Source of the DNA: CAWJLS01 sp963843755
GTDB taxonomy: Bacteria; Acidobacteriota; Thermoanaerobaculia; Multivoradales; DATKCC01
Length of the DNA stretch: 64,000 bases
Direction: 5' to 3'
NCBI GenBank assembly: GCA_963843755.1
Contig: CAWJLS010000011.1
Coordinates: 62,001-126,000, forward strand
Part shown: positions 42,604 to 51,419 of the stretch, piece after piece
How positions within the stretch are numbered: the stretch's first letter is position 1
How the letters are laid out: each line of letters begins with the position of its first letter
Position numbers and translations under genes: made by a program
The notes under the pieces: generated by a model
Seen by the model: only the letters and a program-made list of their open reading frames with translations
Told to the model about the DNA's origin: nothing
Databases searched by the model: none

Positions 42604-43692
42604 TTACGTGCGACCGAGAGCGCCCCGCCGGAGGCTCCAGCGCGCATCGACCGAGAGCCGCTCCCAGACCGCCGGACGATTGGAGCTGGCGAGCACCTGC
42701 GCGGCCCGGCCGAAGACCGTCCAGACGGCGGCCAGGGTGTCCGGCGCGAGCTCGGCATCGAGGTCGTCGAGCAGGTAGATCGGCGTCCGGCCGGCCTCTT
42801 CGACGGCCCGGCCGTGGGCGGCGAGCAGGGCCACCGAGAGTGCCTTGGTCTCGCCCGCGGAGGCGACCTGGCCGACCGGGTGCCCGCCCCAGAGGACCTC
42901 GAGCTCGTCCCGGTGGGGCCCGATCAGGGGCATCCGGCGCCGGCGCTCGCTGGGAGCCGCCCGCTCGAGGCGCTCGAAGACGGCGTCGGCCCCGTCGAGG
43001 GCGCAGGCTGGCGAGGGTCGATAGTGCAGATCGACCGGCGGCGTCGGCAGGCCGGTCTCCTCGAGCACCCGGCCGAGGGCGCCGGCCAGGATCTCGACGT
43101 AGCGGGCGCGCAACGAGGCGACCACGGCGGCCGCCTCGGCGAGGACCCGGTTCCAGGGCGCGAGCTCGGACGCAGCGGCCGGCCGACCGCCTCCGCCGGT
43201 TCGCGGTGCCAACAGCTCCCTTTTTTGGCGCAGGGCGTCGCGGTAGCGGCGCAAGGGATCGAGGGCGGACGAACGGAGGCTCACCACACCGCGGTCGAGG
43301 AACCGGCGCCGGCGGGCGGGCGGGCCGGTCAACACCTCGACCTCGCCGGCGGTCCAGGCGACCACGGGCAGCACGGCGAGGTGCTCGGCCAGGCTCCCCT
43401 TCGAGCCGTTGACCGTGCGGTCGAGCCCGTCGCCGCCCCAGCCGACGGCCAGCCGGGCGCGCGCCACGTCCTCGACCTCGGCGGCCAGCCGGAGCGCCTC
43501 CTTCCCGTGGCGCACGCACTCGGCCAGCCGGGCGGTGCGGAAGCTGCGGGTGGTGGCGGTGGCGTAGACCGCTTCGAGCAGGCTGGTCTTGCCGGCGCCG
43601 TTACCGCCGAGCAACAGGTGGCGGCCCGGCCCGGGAGACCAGGCGAGGGGATCGAGGTTGCGGAAGCTCTCTGCTTCGAGTGTGGCGAGCAA
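42604..43692 (-). CDS. recF: DNA replication and repair protein RecF
   Basis: A 362-residue SMC-like ATPase that loads RecA at gaps. It starts at TTG 43692, 21 bp after dnaN. Walker A is LLLGGNGAGKTSLLEAVY, followed by the family segment TATTRSFRTARLAECVR. The signature is VASAGETKALSVALLAAHG, with Walker B IYLLDDLDAELAPDT and the final VLASSNRPAVW. The arm has the usual RRRFLDRGVVSLRSSALDPLRRYRDALRQKREL. Confidence 0.95.
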   Translation of the reverse strand: MLATLEAESFRNLDPLAWSPGPGRHLLLGGNGAGKTSLLEAVYATATTRSFRTARLAECVRHGKEALRLAAEVEDVARARLAVGWGGDGLDRTVNGSKGSLAEHLAVLPVVAWTAGEVEVLTGPPARRRRFLDRGVVSLRSSALDPLRRYRDALRQKRELLAPRTGGGGRPAAASELAPWNRVLAEAAAVVASLRARYVEILAGALGRVLEETGLPTPPVDLHYRPSPACALDGADAVFERLERAAPSERRRRMPLIGPHRDELEVLWGGHPVGQVASAGETKALSVALLAAHGRAVEEAGRTPIYLLDDLDAELAPDTLAAVWTVFGRAAQVLASSNRPAVWERLSVDARWSLRRGALGRT

Positions 43693-43713
43693 GCGCTCAG
43701 CCCACCTGTGGGC

Positions 43714-44835
43714 TCAGATGCGCATCGGCATGATGACGCAGAGGTAGCGGCCGGCGGCGCCGCCGTCCTCCGGGTAGCCGACCGTCTGGGTGTTCTCGTC
43801 CTTGAGCTCCAGGCGCACCTTGTCGACCTCGACGACGGTGAGGAAGTCTTCGAGGTAGTCGGGGTTGATGCCGAGGCGGAACTCCGGTCCGTCGTAGTCG
43901 CACTCGACCCGCTCGGTCGCCTCGCCCAGGTCCGGGTTGACGGCGGAGACCACCAGCTCGTCGGAGGAGAAGGCCATGCGCACGGCCCGGGCCCGGTCTC
44001 CGGTCAGGAGGGCCGCGCGCTTGACCGCGGCGCTCAGGATGCGCCGGTCGAAGACCACCTTCTTGTCGTTGTCCTTGGCGATCACCCGCTCGTAGTCGGG
44101 GAAGGTGCCCTCGAGGATGCGGCAGATCAGCTCGCGGCGCCCGATGCGGAAGGAGAGGTGATGCTCGCCGCGGCGGTAGCTCACCGGATCGTCGCTATCG
44201 AAGCGCTGGATCTCCTGGAGCGCCTTGCGCGGCACGAGAACCGAGTCTTCCGCTGCCTCGTCGCCGCCCGGCTTGCCCAGGTTCTCGATCTCCGACTCGA
44301 CCAGCGCGAGGCGGTGGCCGTCGGTCGCCACGATCTCGATCGACGACTCCTTGAACTTCAGCAGCGCGCCGTTGAGCTGGAAGCGGGACTCCTCGCTCGA
44401 GACGGCGAAGAGGATCTTCGAGATCATCCGTTTGAGCTCGGAGAACGGCAGCTCGACGCCGTACTCCTCCTCGACGCTGGGCAGCGTCGGGAAATCCTCG
44501 GGCGGCAGGCCGTGGATCTTGAAGCGGGAGTTGCCGGCCTGGATGGTGAGCTCGCGCGGCTCGTCCATCAGCAGGTGGACCTCGTCGCCGACCAGGGAGC
44601 GGATGATCTCCATGAACTTCTTGGCCTGGACGGCGATGGCGCCCTCGGTGGCCAGGTCGGCGTCGCAGGAGGAGGTCAGCGAGACGTCGAGGTCGGTGGC
44701 CGCCAGGTGCAGACGGTCGTCCTTGGCCGTCAACAGCAGATGGGCGAGGACCGGGATCGTGGTCTTGCGCTCTACGATGCCTTGCATGGGCGCGAGCTCG
44801 GTGAGGAACTGGTTGCGGTCGACGCGAACATCCAT
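43714..44835 (-). CDS. dnaN: DNA polymerase III beta sliding clamp
   Basis: A 373-residue clamp with three repeats of the clamp fold, beginning MDVRVDRNQFLTELAPMQGIVERKTTIPVLAHLLL. Further landmarks are IVATDGHRLALVE near residue 170 and the usual C-terminal YLCVIMPMRI. The ribosome site is AAGGAGGAGG, 12 nt before the ATG. An A+T-rich TGATATAGAT lies just upstream and may hold the -10 of a dnaN promoter. Confidence 0.98.
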   Translation of the reverse strand: MDVRVDRNQFLTELAPMQGIVERKTTIPVLAHLLLTAKDDRLHLAATDLDVSLTSSCDADLATEGAIAVQAKKFMEIIRSLVGDEVHLLMDEPRELTIQAGNSRFKIHGLPPEDFPTLPSVEEEYGVELPFSELKRMISKILFAVSSEESRFQLNGALLKFKESSIEIVATDGHRLALVESEIENLGKPGGDEAAEDSVLVPRKALQEIQRFDSDDPVSYRRGEHHLSFRIGRRELICRILEGTFPDYERVIAKDNDKKVVFDRRILSAAVKRAALLTGDRARAVRMAFSSDELVVSAVNPDLGEATERVECDYDGPEFRLGINPDYLEDFLTVVEVDKVRLELKDENTQTVGYPEDGGAAGRYLCVIMPMRI

Positions 44836-45570
44836 GAGTTGTGCTCCCTCCTCCTTAGAAGAACGTGGAATCTATATCACAGGAGTCGTAGTAACAGGGG
44901 CCTGTGGATCGGCGGATGGAGGGGGCAACTCGCTGTGGCTGCTCGGGTTGCGGCGTCCGCAGATGGTGGAAGGGTGGGTGTGGACGGGCTGTGGAGGGAG
45001 TGTTGAAGACTCGGGGGTCGGGGGTTTTCCGCAGCGGGTCCGCAGCGGGGTCCGGAGGGTTTTCCGCGGGTCGTCCACAGGGGGCGATGGCGGGGGTCTG
45101 CCGGGAGCGGTGCGGGGGTGACGGCTCCGGGACGGCGCACGAAGCAGGTGGCTGGGAGACAAACGTGCGCCTCGACATGGCCCGCGTCGGGCCTGGTTGC
45201 CGCACGAGAGCTGTCGCGGACGCGGTCCATGACGCCCTCCACCGCTCACCCCCACACCGCTCCCCCTGCGAACGGTTCGTCCCCCCATCCCACCCCGGAC
45301 CACGGAAGCAGTTTGAGGAGACCAGGTGAAGCCACCGGGTACGGTCCGGAGGAGATGGGAGGAAGTGTGCTTCGCCTGCGCCGGGCCACGAAGACAGTGG
45401 GAGAAGGTCTGCCGAAACCGTCGACTACGACCGGGAGACGATGGGTGGGGACGGGGGGTTGTAGGGGGGGATCCAGAGGATCGTCTAGGTAGATCGGAGT
45501 CGCTTCGAACGCTGAGCTGCCGCAAGAGATGATGCTGCGCGACCTCAGGGCGGCAGTCTTCTGCTCGCGC
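44836..45570. other. 735-bp gene-free spacer between dnaA and dnaN (possible origin part)
   Basis: No credible gene lies here; open frames exist on both strands but have no family-like sequence. The plus strand is G-rich. Near the dnaN end several degenerate DnaA-box-like words cluster: TGTGGATCG (44903), TGTGGACGG (44979), TGTGGAGGG (44990) and TCGTCCACA (45071). Each differs from TTWTNCACA at two or more places. A CTGCCGC/GCGGCAG hairpin (45517-45556) follows the dnaA stop and may end its transcript. Copy 2 of a short dispersed repeat lies at 45465-45496. Confidence 0.55.
45465..45496. repeat. Short dispersed repeat, copy 2
   Basis: This copy matches 36336-36370 at 22 of 26 positions after a shared G-run, and it again contains a GATCC-like mini-hairpin. 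It lies downstream of dnaA on the minus strand, just as copy 1 lies downstream of the transaldolase gene. Confidence 0.45.
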
Positions 45571-46914
45571 TCAGGAAAAATGCTCCTGGATCGTCCGGAT
45601 CGTCCGGTCCAGGTCGTCGTCCGTGGCGCGGAGCTGGTCGATCTTTTCGACCGCGTACATGACCGTCGAGTGGTGCTTGTTGTTGAACTGCTTGCCGATC
45701 TCCGGGTAGGAGAGGTCTGTCAGCTTCTTGCACAGGTACATCGCCACCTGGCGGGGGAAGGCGATCTGCTTGGAGTTGTTGCGGCTCTTGATCTCCGAGA
45801 CTTTGAGGCCGTAGTGGCGGGCGACGGTCTTGACGATCTCGGCGGCGGAGCCGCGGCGGTCGTCCTGGGGCAGGATGTCTTTGAGGGTCTCTTTGGCGAG
45901 CTCGAGGGAGAGCGGCTTGCCGGTGAGCGAGGAGAAGGCGATGACCCGGTTGAGCAGCCCTTCGAGCTCGCGGATGTTGGAGCGCACCTGGCGGGCGACG
46001 AAGTAGGCGACGCCTTGGGGCAGCTCGACCCCTTCGGTCTCGGCCTTGCGCCGCAGGATCGCCACCTTGGTCTCGAGGTCGGGGGACTGGATGTCGGTGA
46101 TCAGGCCCCACTCGAAGCGGCTGCGCAGGCGCTCCTCGAGGGTCGGGATCTGGCGCGGCGAGGAGTCCGACGACAGGATGATCTGCCGCTGGCTGGTGTA
46201 GAGGGTGTTGAAGGTGTGGAAGAACTCTTCCTGGGTCCGCTCTTTGTTGGCCAGGAACTGGATGTCGTCGACCAGCAGTACGTCGATCGTCCGGTAGCGC
46301 TCGCGAAAGGCCGGCATGCGGTCGAAGCGGATCGAGTTGATCAGCTCGTTGACGAACTGCTCGGCGGCCAGGTAGACGACGCTCAGGCTGGGGTTGGCCT
46401 GGCAGATGTGGTGGCCGATGGCGTGGAGCAGGTGGGTCTTGCCGAGACCGACTCCGCCGTAGAGGAAGAGCGGGTTGTAGCTGCGCGACGGGGAGACCGC
46501 CACCGCCCGGGCCGCCGCGTGGGCGAACTCGTTCGACTTGCCGACGACGAAGGTGTCGAAGGTGTACTTCGGGTTGAACGGGCCGGCGTCGGGGGGCGGC
46601 TGGTCCTGGGCCCGGGCGGACAGCGATCCGGTGGCCGGGCCGGCCCCGGCGGCGCGTCCGCCGGCATGGGCGTCAGTGTCGGTTGAGAAGAGGACTTCGA
46701 AGCCGGGGTCGGAGATCCCGGCGATGGCGCGATCGACGGCGGGGCGGTAGCTCTCTTCGAGCGTGTGAAGAAACCGCGAGTTCGGGGCCACCAGGACGAG
46801 CCGGTCCGGATCGTCGGAACGGACTTTGAGCGGCTTGAACCAGGTGGCGTACTCCTCGGGCTCGAGCTGATCGGCGAGTCGGCGGCGGAGGAGATCCCAG
46901 CGAGAATCGGTCAC
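45571..46914 (-). CDS. dnaA: Chromosomal replication initiator DnaA
   Basis: A 447-residue initiator starting at GTG 46914. Domain I is residues 1-80 (WDLLRRRLADQLEPEEYATWFKPL), followed by a linker. The AAA+ domain has FVVGKSNEFAHAAARAVA, Walker A LYGGVGLGKTHLLHAIG and Walker B VLLVDDIQFL. The C-terminal DNA-binding domain has VARHYGLKVSEIKSRNNSKQIAFPRQVAMYLCKKL and the DnaA signature NNKHHSTVMYAVEKI. The upstream region has DnaA boxes, so autoregulation is likely. Confidence 0.98.
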   Translation of the reverse strand: MTDSRWDLLRRRLADQLEPEEYATWFKPLKVRSDDPDRLVLVAPNSRFLHTLEESYRPAVDRAIAGISDPGFEVLFSTDTDAHAGGRAAGAGPATGSLSARAQDQPPPDAGPFNPKYTFDTFVVGKSNEFAHAAARAVAVSPSRSYNPLFLYGGVGLGKTHLLHAIGHHICQANPSLSVVYLAAEQFVNELINSIRFDRMPAFRERYRTIDVLLVDDIQFLANKERTQEEFFHTFNTLYTSQRQIILSSDSSPRQIPTLEERLRSRFEWGLITDIQSPDLETKVAILRRKAETEGVELPQGVAYFVARQVRSNIRELEGLLNRVIAFSSLTGKPLSLELAKETLKDILPQDDRRGSAAEIVKTVARHYGLKVSEIKSRNNSKQIAFPRQVAMYLCKKLTDLSYPEIGKQFNNKHHSTVMYAVEKIDQLRATDDDLDRTIRTIQEHFS

Positions 46915-46950
46915 GGTTTATGCCAACGGGAGATTCGAAAGAGACGACAT

Positions 46951-46982
46951 TTTTCCACAATATTTCCACAGTCTGTGGAAAA
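46951..46982. promoter_or_regulatory. Cluster of three DnaA boxes upstream of dnaA (oriC candidate)
   Basis: TTTTCCACA at 46951-46959 and TGTGGAAAA at 46974-46982 (its inverse) match the TTWTNCACA consensus exactly. ATTTCCACA at 46962-46970 differs only in its first base. Spacings of 11 and 12 bp place the boxes on one helix face. A 38-bp stretch at 47092-47129 has 14 G/C bases (37 percent), far below the surroundings, and could be the unwinding element. The boxes lie in the dnaA leader. Confidence 0.7.
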
Positions 46983-47041
46983 CATCCTTCCGCCGAGGAG
47001 GGGGGAGCCGGCGGGGCGGCTGCAGGATGAGAACGGGGAGG

Positions 47042-47069
47042 ATAGTACCACACGGCGAGCGCTTGACAA
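47042..47069 (-). promoter_or_regulatory. Predicted dnaA promoter
   Basis: On the minus strand TTGTCA (47069-47064), 16 bp and TACTAT (47047-47042) form a sigma-70-like promoter. Transcription would start near 47035, about 120 bp before the dnaA start codon, so the transcript covers the DnaA boxes. Confidence 0.5.
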
Positions 47070-47126
47070 GCCTGTCACGGGAGATCGTCGGGTAACTGGT
47101 AACTTTAATGTTCGCAGTGGTTTGCA

Positions 47127-48839
47127 TTAGAGGTGGTCGGGCAGGTCGGAGACCTCGGAAGGCAGCTCGAGGAGCCCGGGAGCCCGTGCGCTCAGGTGTT
47201 TGGCGAGAGCCCGGAGACTGGCCGGAAGAGCCGGGCTGCGCTGCTCGACGAACAGGTCGAGCCACGATCTGGGCGCCGGGTAGTAGACCAGGTGGACCGC
47301 CTCGTCCTCGCCGATCCCCGCGGCCTCTTTGGCGAGGGCGACGGCGCGGTCGATGCCGCCCAGCTCGTCGACCAGGCCGAGCCGTTGGGCGTCGCGGCCG
47401 AGCCAGACGCGGCCGCGGGCCATGGCGTCGACCTCTTCGACGCTCATGCCCCGTCCGTCGGCGACGTGCTGGACGAACGCGTCGTAGATCGGCTGCATCA
47501 TCTTGCGGACCAGGGCGGCGCGTTCGTCGTCCATCGGCCGCGGGTCGGACCAGAGGCCGGCGTGGGCTCCGCGGGAGATTCCGTCGCGGGTGATCCCGAG
47601 GACGTCCTGCTCGAGGCCGGACGTGGCGAAGCGGCCGGAGATGACCCCGATCGAGCCGGTGATGGTGCCCGGCTCGGCGACGATCTTGTTCGCCTTGGCG
47701 GCGATGTAGTAGCCGCCGGAGGCCGCCAGGTCGGACATGGAGACGATGACCGGCTTCTTCTCCGCCAGCAGGTCGACCTCGCGCAGGATGAGGTCGGAGG
47801 CGAGGGCCGAGCCGCCAGGGCTGTCGATGCGCAGGACGACCGCCGGCACGGAGTCGTCGTCGCGCAGGTCGCGTAGCGTCCGGGTGAGGTCGTCGGAGCC
47901 GATCGAGGTCTCCTCGGTCCACGGGTCGGCGCCACCCGAGCCGCGGACGATCGTGCCGGTGGCGAAGACGAGGGCGAGCTTGCGGCCGCCGAACCCGGGC
48001 GCCTGGCCGTAGGTCTCGACCCGGACGAGGCGGGGCGCGCCGCCGCCGAGCTCTTCGATCCGATCCTTGAACTGGTCCGGGTAGTCGAGCTGGTCGACCA
48101 GGTGCAGGTCGAGCGCCTGTTGGGCGGTGTAGGGCGCGCCGTCGATGATCTGGCGGACCCGGTCGGGCTCGAGCTTGCGGCCGGCGGCGATGCCGTCGAC
48201 GAGCAGGTCGTACCAGCCGTCGAAGAGGGCACCGAGGGCCTCCTTGGCCGGTTCGGAGTAGTCGCTCCGGGTGAAGGTCTCGCCGGCGCTCTTGTACTCG
48301 CCGATGGCGAAGTACTCCGGCTCCACGTGGAGCTTGTCGAAGGAGCCGCGGAAGAACGGGCTGCTCGAGTAGAGGCCGAGCAGGTTGACGCTGCCGACCG
48401 GCGCCAGGTGGATCTGGTCGCAGACGCTGGCCAGGTAGTAGGCCAGGGAGCCGTTGGTCCCCTCGCCTACCGATTCGAAGTAGCACTGGACGAACTTGCC
48501 GGCGTCGGAGTAGGCGCCGAGCTGGCGGCGGAGCTCCTCCGCCTTGGCGAAGCCGAGTCCGGTGGACTGGAGGTAGACCGCGACGCCCTTGACCTCCGGG
48601 TCGGCGAGGCCGGCGCGGAACCCGCGGTAGAGACTCGCGATGCTGGGGCTGTGCTCGGCCTGGCTGAGGTCGAAGAGCGTCGGGCTCGCCCGCTCGGGGA
48701 CGGGACCGGAGAAGCGCCAGACGAGCACGGTCGGTGAGCCGAGGCTCCCGCCGGGGCCGTCCGAGAGGAAGATCCCGGCGACGGTGGCGGCCACGGCCAG
48801 CAGGACGAGGATGGCGAAGATGACGAGGAGTCGTTTCAT
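47127..48839 (-). CDS. sppA: Signal peptide peptidase SppA (long, double-domain type)
   Basis: A 570-residue membrane-bound serine peptidase. The N-terminal anchor is LLVIFAILVLLAVAATVAGIF. The catalytic Lys183 is in AIGEYKSAGETF in the first repeat, and the nucleophile Ser374 is in SMSDLAASGGYYIAA in the second, as in the 67-kDa type. It degrades cleaved signal peptides in the membrane. The ATG overlaps the stop of the M14-like gene (ATGA), joining it to the rimB-rimK group. It ends next to the A+T-rich stretch upstream of dnaA. Confidence 0.93.
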   Translation of the reverse strand: MKRLLVIFAILVLLAVAATVAGIFLSDGPGGSLGSPTVLVWRFSGPVPERASPTLFDLSQAEHSPSIASLYRGFRAGLADPEVKGVAVYLQSTGLGFAKAEELRRQLGAYSDAGKFVQCYFESVGEGTNGSLAYYLASVCDQIHLAPVGSVNLLGLYSSSPFFRGSFDKLHVEPEYFAIGEYKSAGETFTRSDYSEPAKEALGALFDGWYDLLVDGIAAGRKLEPDRVRQIIDGAPYTAQQALDLHLVDQLDYPDQFKDRIEELGGGAPRLVRVETYGQAPGFGGRKLALVFATGTIVRGSGGADPWTEETSIGSDDLTRTLRDLRDDDSVPAVVLRIDSPGGSALASDLILREVDLLAEKKPVIVSMSDLAASGGYYIAAKANKIVAEPGTITGSIGVISGRFATSGLEQDVLGITRDGISRGAHAGLWSDPRPMDDERAALVRKMMQPIYDAFVQHVADGRGMSVEEVDAMARGRVWLGRDAQRLGLVDELGGIDRAVALAKEAAGIGEDEAVHLVYYPAPRSWLDLFVEQRSPALPASLRALAKHLSARAPGLLELPSEVSDLPDHL

Positions 48840-49876
48840 GGCGGTGGGGTGAGCGTGGAGCGAGTGCGTCCGGCGCGGTGCTGGTCGCGCCAGCGGGCGA
48901 CCTCCCGGGCGGGGACGCGCGCCAGGTGACAGACCGCGTCGCCGGGGTGGACGAGGGGCGAGCGGGTCAGCCCGATGACCACGCCGCCGGCGGGCGCTTC
49001 GAGCTGGTTGCGTTCCCGACCGAACGGGTTGGTGTTGACAGACAGCACCTGGCCGCGCCGAACCGGCTCGCCGAGACCGACCTGGAGGTCGAGGATGCCG
49101 CCGTTGCCGGCGCGGACCCAAGTGCTCTTCTTGACCAGCAGGGCGATCGGCGGCGGCACGGGCTCGCCCGGCAACATGCCCAGGTGACGGAGCACGTTGA
49201 GCGTGCCGAGCAGCCCGGCGTCGATGAACGGGCGCTCGAAGACCCGGGCGCTGCCGGCCTCGTAGACGATGGTCGGCACACCGGCGCCGGCCGCCGCCCG
49301 CCGGAGCGTCCCCTCGGGCCCGGCGCCGTGGATGATCAGCTCGCTGCCGAAGGCCTGGGCGAGCTGGGCGATCCGGGGGTTCCCGAGGTCGGCGCGGATG
49401 TGGGGATAGTTGGTCCGGTCGCCGCCGGCGGTGTGGAGGTCGAGGCCGAGGTCGCTGGCGCAGAGCACGTCGGAGAAGATGCGGTGGGCCAGGCGCGCGG
49501 TGAACGAGCCTTCGGCGTGGCCCGGAAACGAACGGTTGAGGTCGCGCCGGTCTGGCAGGGTGCGGGTCTGGTTGAGGAACCCGGGAACATTCACCACCGG
49601 CACGGCCAGAATCGTCCCGGCGAGATCCGAGAAGTCCTGATCGTTGAGGAGATCGCGGATGATCGCGACGCCGTTGAGCTCGTCGCCGTGGACCGCGGCG
49701 GTCAGAAAGAGCGTCGGCCCGGGGGCGGCCCCGCGCAGGACGGTGACCGGCACGTAGAGCGGGTCGGCGATGTAGGACTCGCTGACCTCGAGGCGGAGCT
49801 CGGCCTGCTCGCCGGGCGCGACGCGGCGGCCGGCGAAGGTGAACGGCCCCCAGGGCGCCTCGCGGTCGGCCGGCAT
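48836..49876 (-). CDS. Succinylglutamate desuccinylase/aspartoacylase-family zinc hydrolase
   Basis: A 346-residue M14-like enzyme. Zinc ligands are in LTAAVHGDELNGVAIIRDLL (His, Glu) and GLDLHTAGGDR (His); NVPGFLNQTRTLPDRRDLNRSFPG holds the substrate Arg residues. A C-terminal barrel-sandwich-like part contains VGLGEPVRRGQVLSV. It begins exactly where rimK stops. Homologues often accompany rimK. Given that context, a role in removing glutamate residues added by RimK, rather than arginine catabolism, is an attractive inference. Confidence 0.87.
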   Translation of the reverse strand: MPADREAPWGPFTFAGRRVAPGEQAELRLEVSESYIADPLYVPVTVLRGAAPGPTLFLTAAVHGDELNGVAIIRDLLNDQDFSDLAGTILAVPVVNVPGFLNQTRTLPDRRDLNRSFPGHAEGSFTARLAHRIFSDVLCASDLGLDLHTAGGDRTNYPHIRADLGNPRIAQLAQAFGSELIIHGAGPEGTLRRAAAGAGVPTIVYEAGSARVFERPFIDAGLLGTLNVLRHLGMLPGEPVPPPIALLVKKSTWVRAGNGGILDLQVGLGEPVRRGQVLSVNTNPFGRERNQLEAPAGGVVIGLTRSPLVHPGDAVCHLARVPAREVARWRDQHRAGRTRSTLTPPP

Positions 49877-50776
49877 TCAGTCACCACCGTGGCCCTGGTC
49901 GTCCAGGTGCTCGAGTACGTAGTCGACCATGGCGCCGGCGACGTCGATGCCGGTGGTCGACTCGATCCCCTTGAGGCCGGGCGAGCTGTTGACCTCGAGC
50001 ACCATCGGCCCGTCGTTCGACGGCATCAGGTCGACGCCGGCGATGTTCAGGCGCAGGGCGTGGGTGGCCTCGATCGCGGTGCGCTCGAACTCCGGATCGA
50101 GATCCTCCACCTCCGTGGTGCCGCCGCGGTGGACGTTGGAGCGGAACTCCCCTTCCGGCGCGGTGCGGCGCATGGCCGCGACCACCCGGTCCCCGATCAC
50201 GATGGCGCGCACGTCCTGACCGGCCGCCTCGCGGATGAACGCCTGGATGAGGATGTTCTGCTTGAGCGAGTGCATGGCGTCGAGGACCGATTCGGCCGAG
50301 CTCACCGACTCGGCCAGGATGACGCCCACGCCCTGGGTCCCTTCGAGCAGCTTGAGGACCACCGGCGTGCCGCCGACCCGCTTGATGGCGTCGCGCAGAT
50401 CTTCTGGGCGGCGGGCGAAGGCGGTGGCCGGGATGCCGATGTCGCGGCGCGAGAAGAGCTGCAGGGTGCGCAGCTTGTCACGGCTGCGGGCGACCGCCTG
50501 GCTGCCGTTGGCGGCGAAGACCCCCATCATCTCGAACTGGCGCAGGACGGCGAGGCCGTAGAAGGTGATCGAGGCGCCGATGCGCGGGATGACGCCGTCG
50601 ATATCCCGGATGATCCGGCCGTGGTAGTCGATCTCCGGGCGCTTCTTCGACAGGTTGACCACGCAGTGGATCGGGTCCAGCACCTCGACGGTGGCGCCGC
50701 GCTCCTTGGCCGCCTCGACCAGGCGCGAGGTCGAGTAGAGCTGTGGGTTCCGGGAGAGGACGGCGATCTTGGGCAT
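49877..50776 (-). CDS. rimK: Ribosomal protein S6-L-glutamate ligase
   Basis: A 299-residue ATP-grasp enzyme that adds glutamates to the C-terminus of ribosomal protein S6. It begins MPKIAVLSRNPQLYSTSRLVEAA. The ATP-grasp parts are TPVVLKLLEGTQGVGVILAES, LIQAFIREAAGQDVRAIVIGDRVVAAMRRTA, FRSNVHRGG and the metal site GPMVLEVNSSPGLKGIE. The rimB-like gene lies 22 bp upstream. Confidence 0.95.
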   Translation of the reverse strand: MPKIAVLSRNPQLYSTSRLVEAAKERGATVEVLDPIHCVVNLSKKRPEIDYHGRIIRDIDGVIPRIGASITFYGLAVLRQFEMMGVFAANGSQAVARSRDKLRTLQLFSRRDIGIPATAFARRPEDLRDAIKRVGGTPVVLKLLEGTQGVGVILAESVSSAESVLDAMHSLKQNILIQAFIREAAGQDVRAIVIGDRVVAAMRRTAPEGEFRSNVHRGGTTEVEDLDPEFERTAIEATHALRLNIAGVDLMPSNDGPMVLEVNSSPGLKGIESTTGIDVAGAMVDYVLEHLDDQGHGGD

Positions 50777-50798
50777 GGGAGTCCTTGGTTCGGGAGGA

Positions 50799-51290
50799 TC
50801 AGTGTGCCGGACGGTTGCGGGGGCGCAGCGGGGGCCTCCCGTGGAGGTACTTCTCGGCGACGTCGACGACGAAATCCCGTTCGAGGGTCTTTCGCCCGAG
50901 GATCATACGGAAGAGCATGGTGGAGCGGTCTGCCAGGGTGACGCGGATCCGCTTGCGGACCGGCCCGAGGACCAGGGTGGTCTCGATCAGCGGGCGGAGC
51001 TGGGAGTTGCCGCTCGAGTCGGTGACGCTGACGCGGGCGAGCTGCTGGACGCGCACCGAAACCAGGTGGTCGGGATGGCGGCGGTCGGGGGCGAGGACGA
51101 TCTCGAGCTCGGCACGGCCGTCGCCCAGCTCTTCGAGCGTGTGGACGGCGGCGACGTGGAGGGCGGTGGTCCTGGCGCCGGTGTCGACCTTGGCCTTGAG
51201 GGAGGAGAGCCCGAGGTCCGGCAGGTCGACCAGCTCTTTCCAACCGATCAGGACGCGCGGGCGTGTCGCTGGCTCTGCGCTCCCGGTCAT
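50799..51290 (-). CDS. rimB: RimB-type retropepsin-like aspartic protease
   Basis: A 163-residue protein from ATG 51290; an in-frame GTG upstream gives a less likely 202-residue form. The protease motif is LKAKVDTGARTTALH (catalytic Asp in DTGA), preceded by VLIGWKELVDLPDLGL and followed by KRIRVTLADRSTMLFRMILGRKTL. In Pseudomonas, RimB works with RimK and RimA to control S6 glutamylation and ribosome function. The rimB-rimK-hydrolase order here fits that role. Confidence 0.88.
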   Translation of the reverse strand: MTGSAEPATRPRVLIGWKELVDLPDLGLSSLKAKVDTGARTTALHVAAVHTLEELGDGRAELEIVLAPDRRHPDHLVSVRVQQLARVSVTDSSGNSQLRPLIETTLVLGPVRKRIRVTLADRSTMLFRMILGRKTLERDFVVDVAEKYLHGRPPLRPRNRPAH

Positions 51291-51419
51291 CGGAGCGATG
51301 CTACCAGAGGGCCCGACGGTCTCCGGAGAGCCGATCCGGCGGGCGGAGTGACAGTTCGGAGGCGGAGACCACGGAGGGGAATGCCGGGGCTGGCATCGTG
51401 GTTGCAAAGAGTAAGAGAC

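Noticed and set aside
44872..45525. Open frames of 120-217 codons in the dnaA-dnaN spacer
   Set aside because: They are Arg/Pro/Ser-rich in several frames at once, lack ribosome sites and family motifs, and the space is a likely origin or control region.
47063..47068. TTGACA on the plus strand as a promoter
   Set aside because: No -10 lies at 16-18 bp, and transcription would run antisense into sppA; the opposite-strand TTGTCA/TACTAT pair explains the site better.
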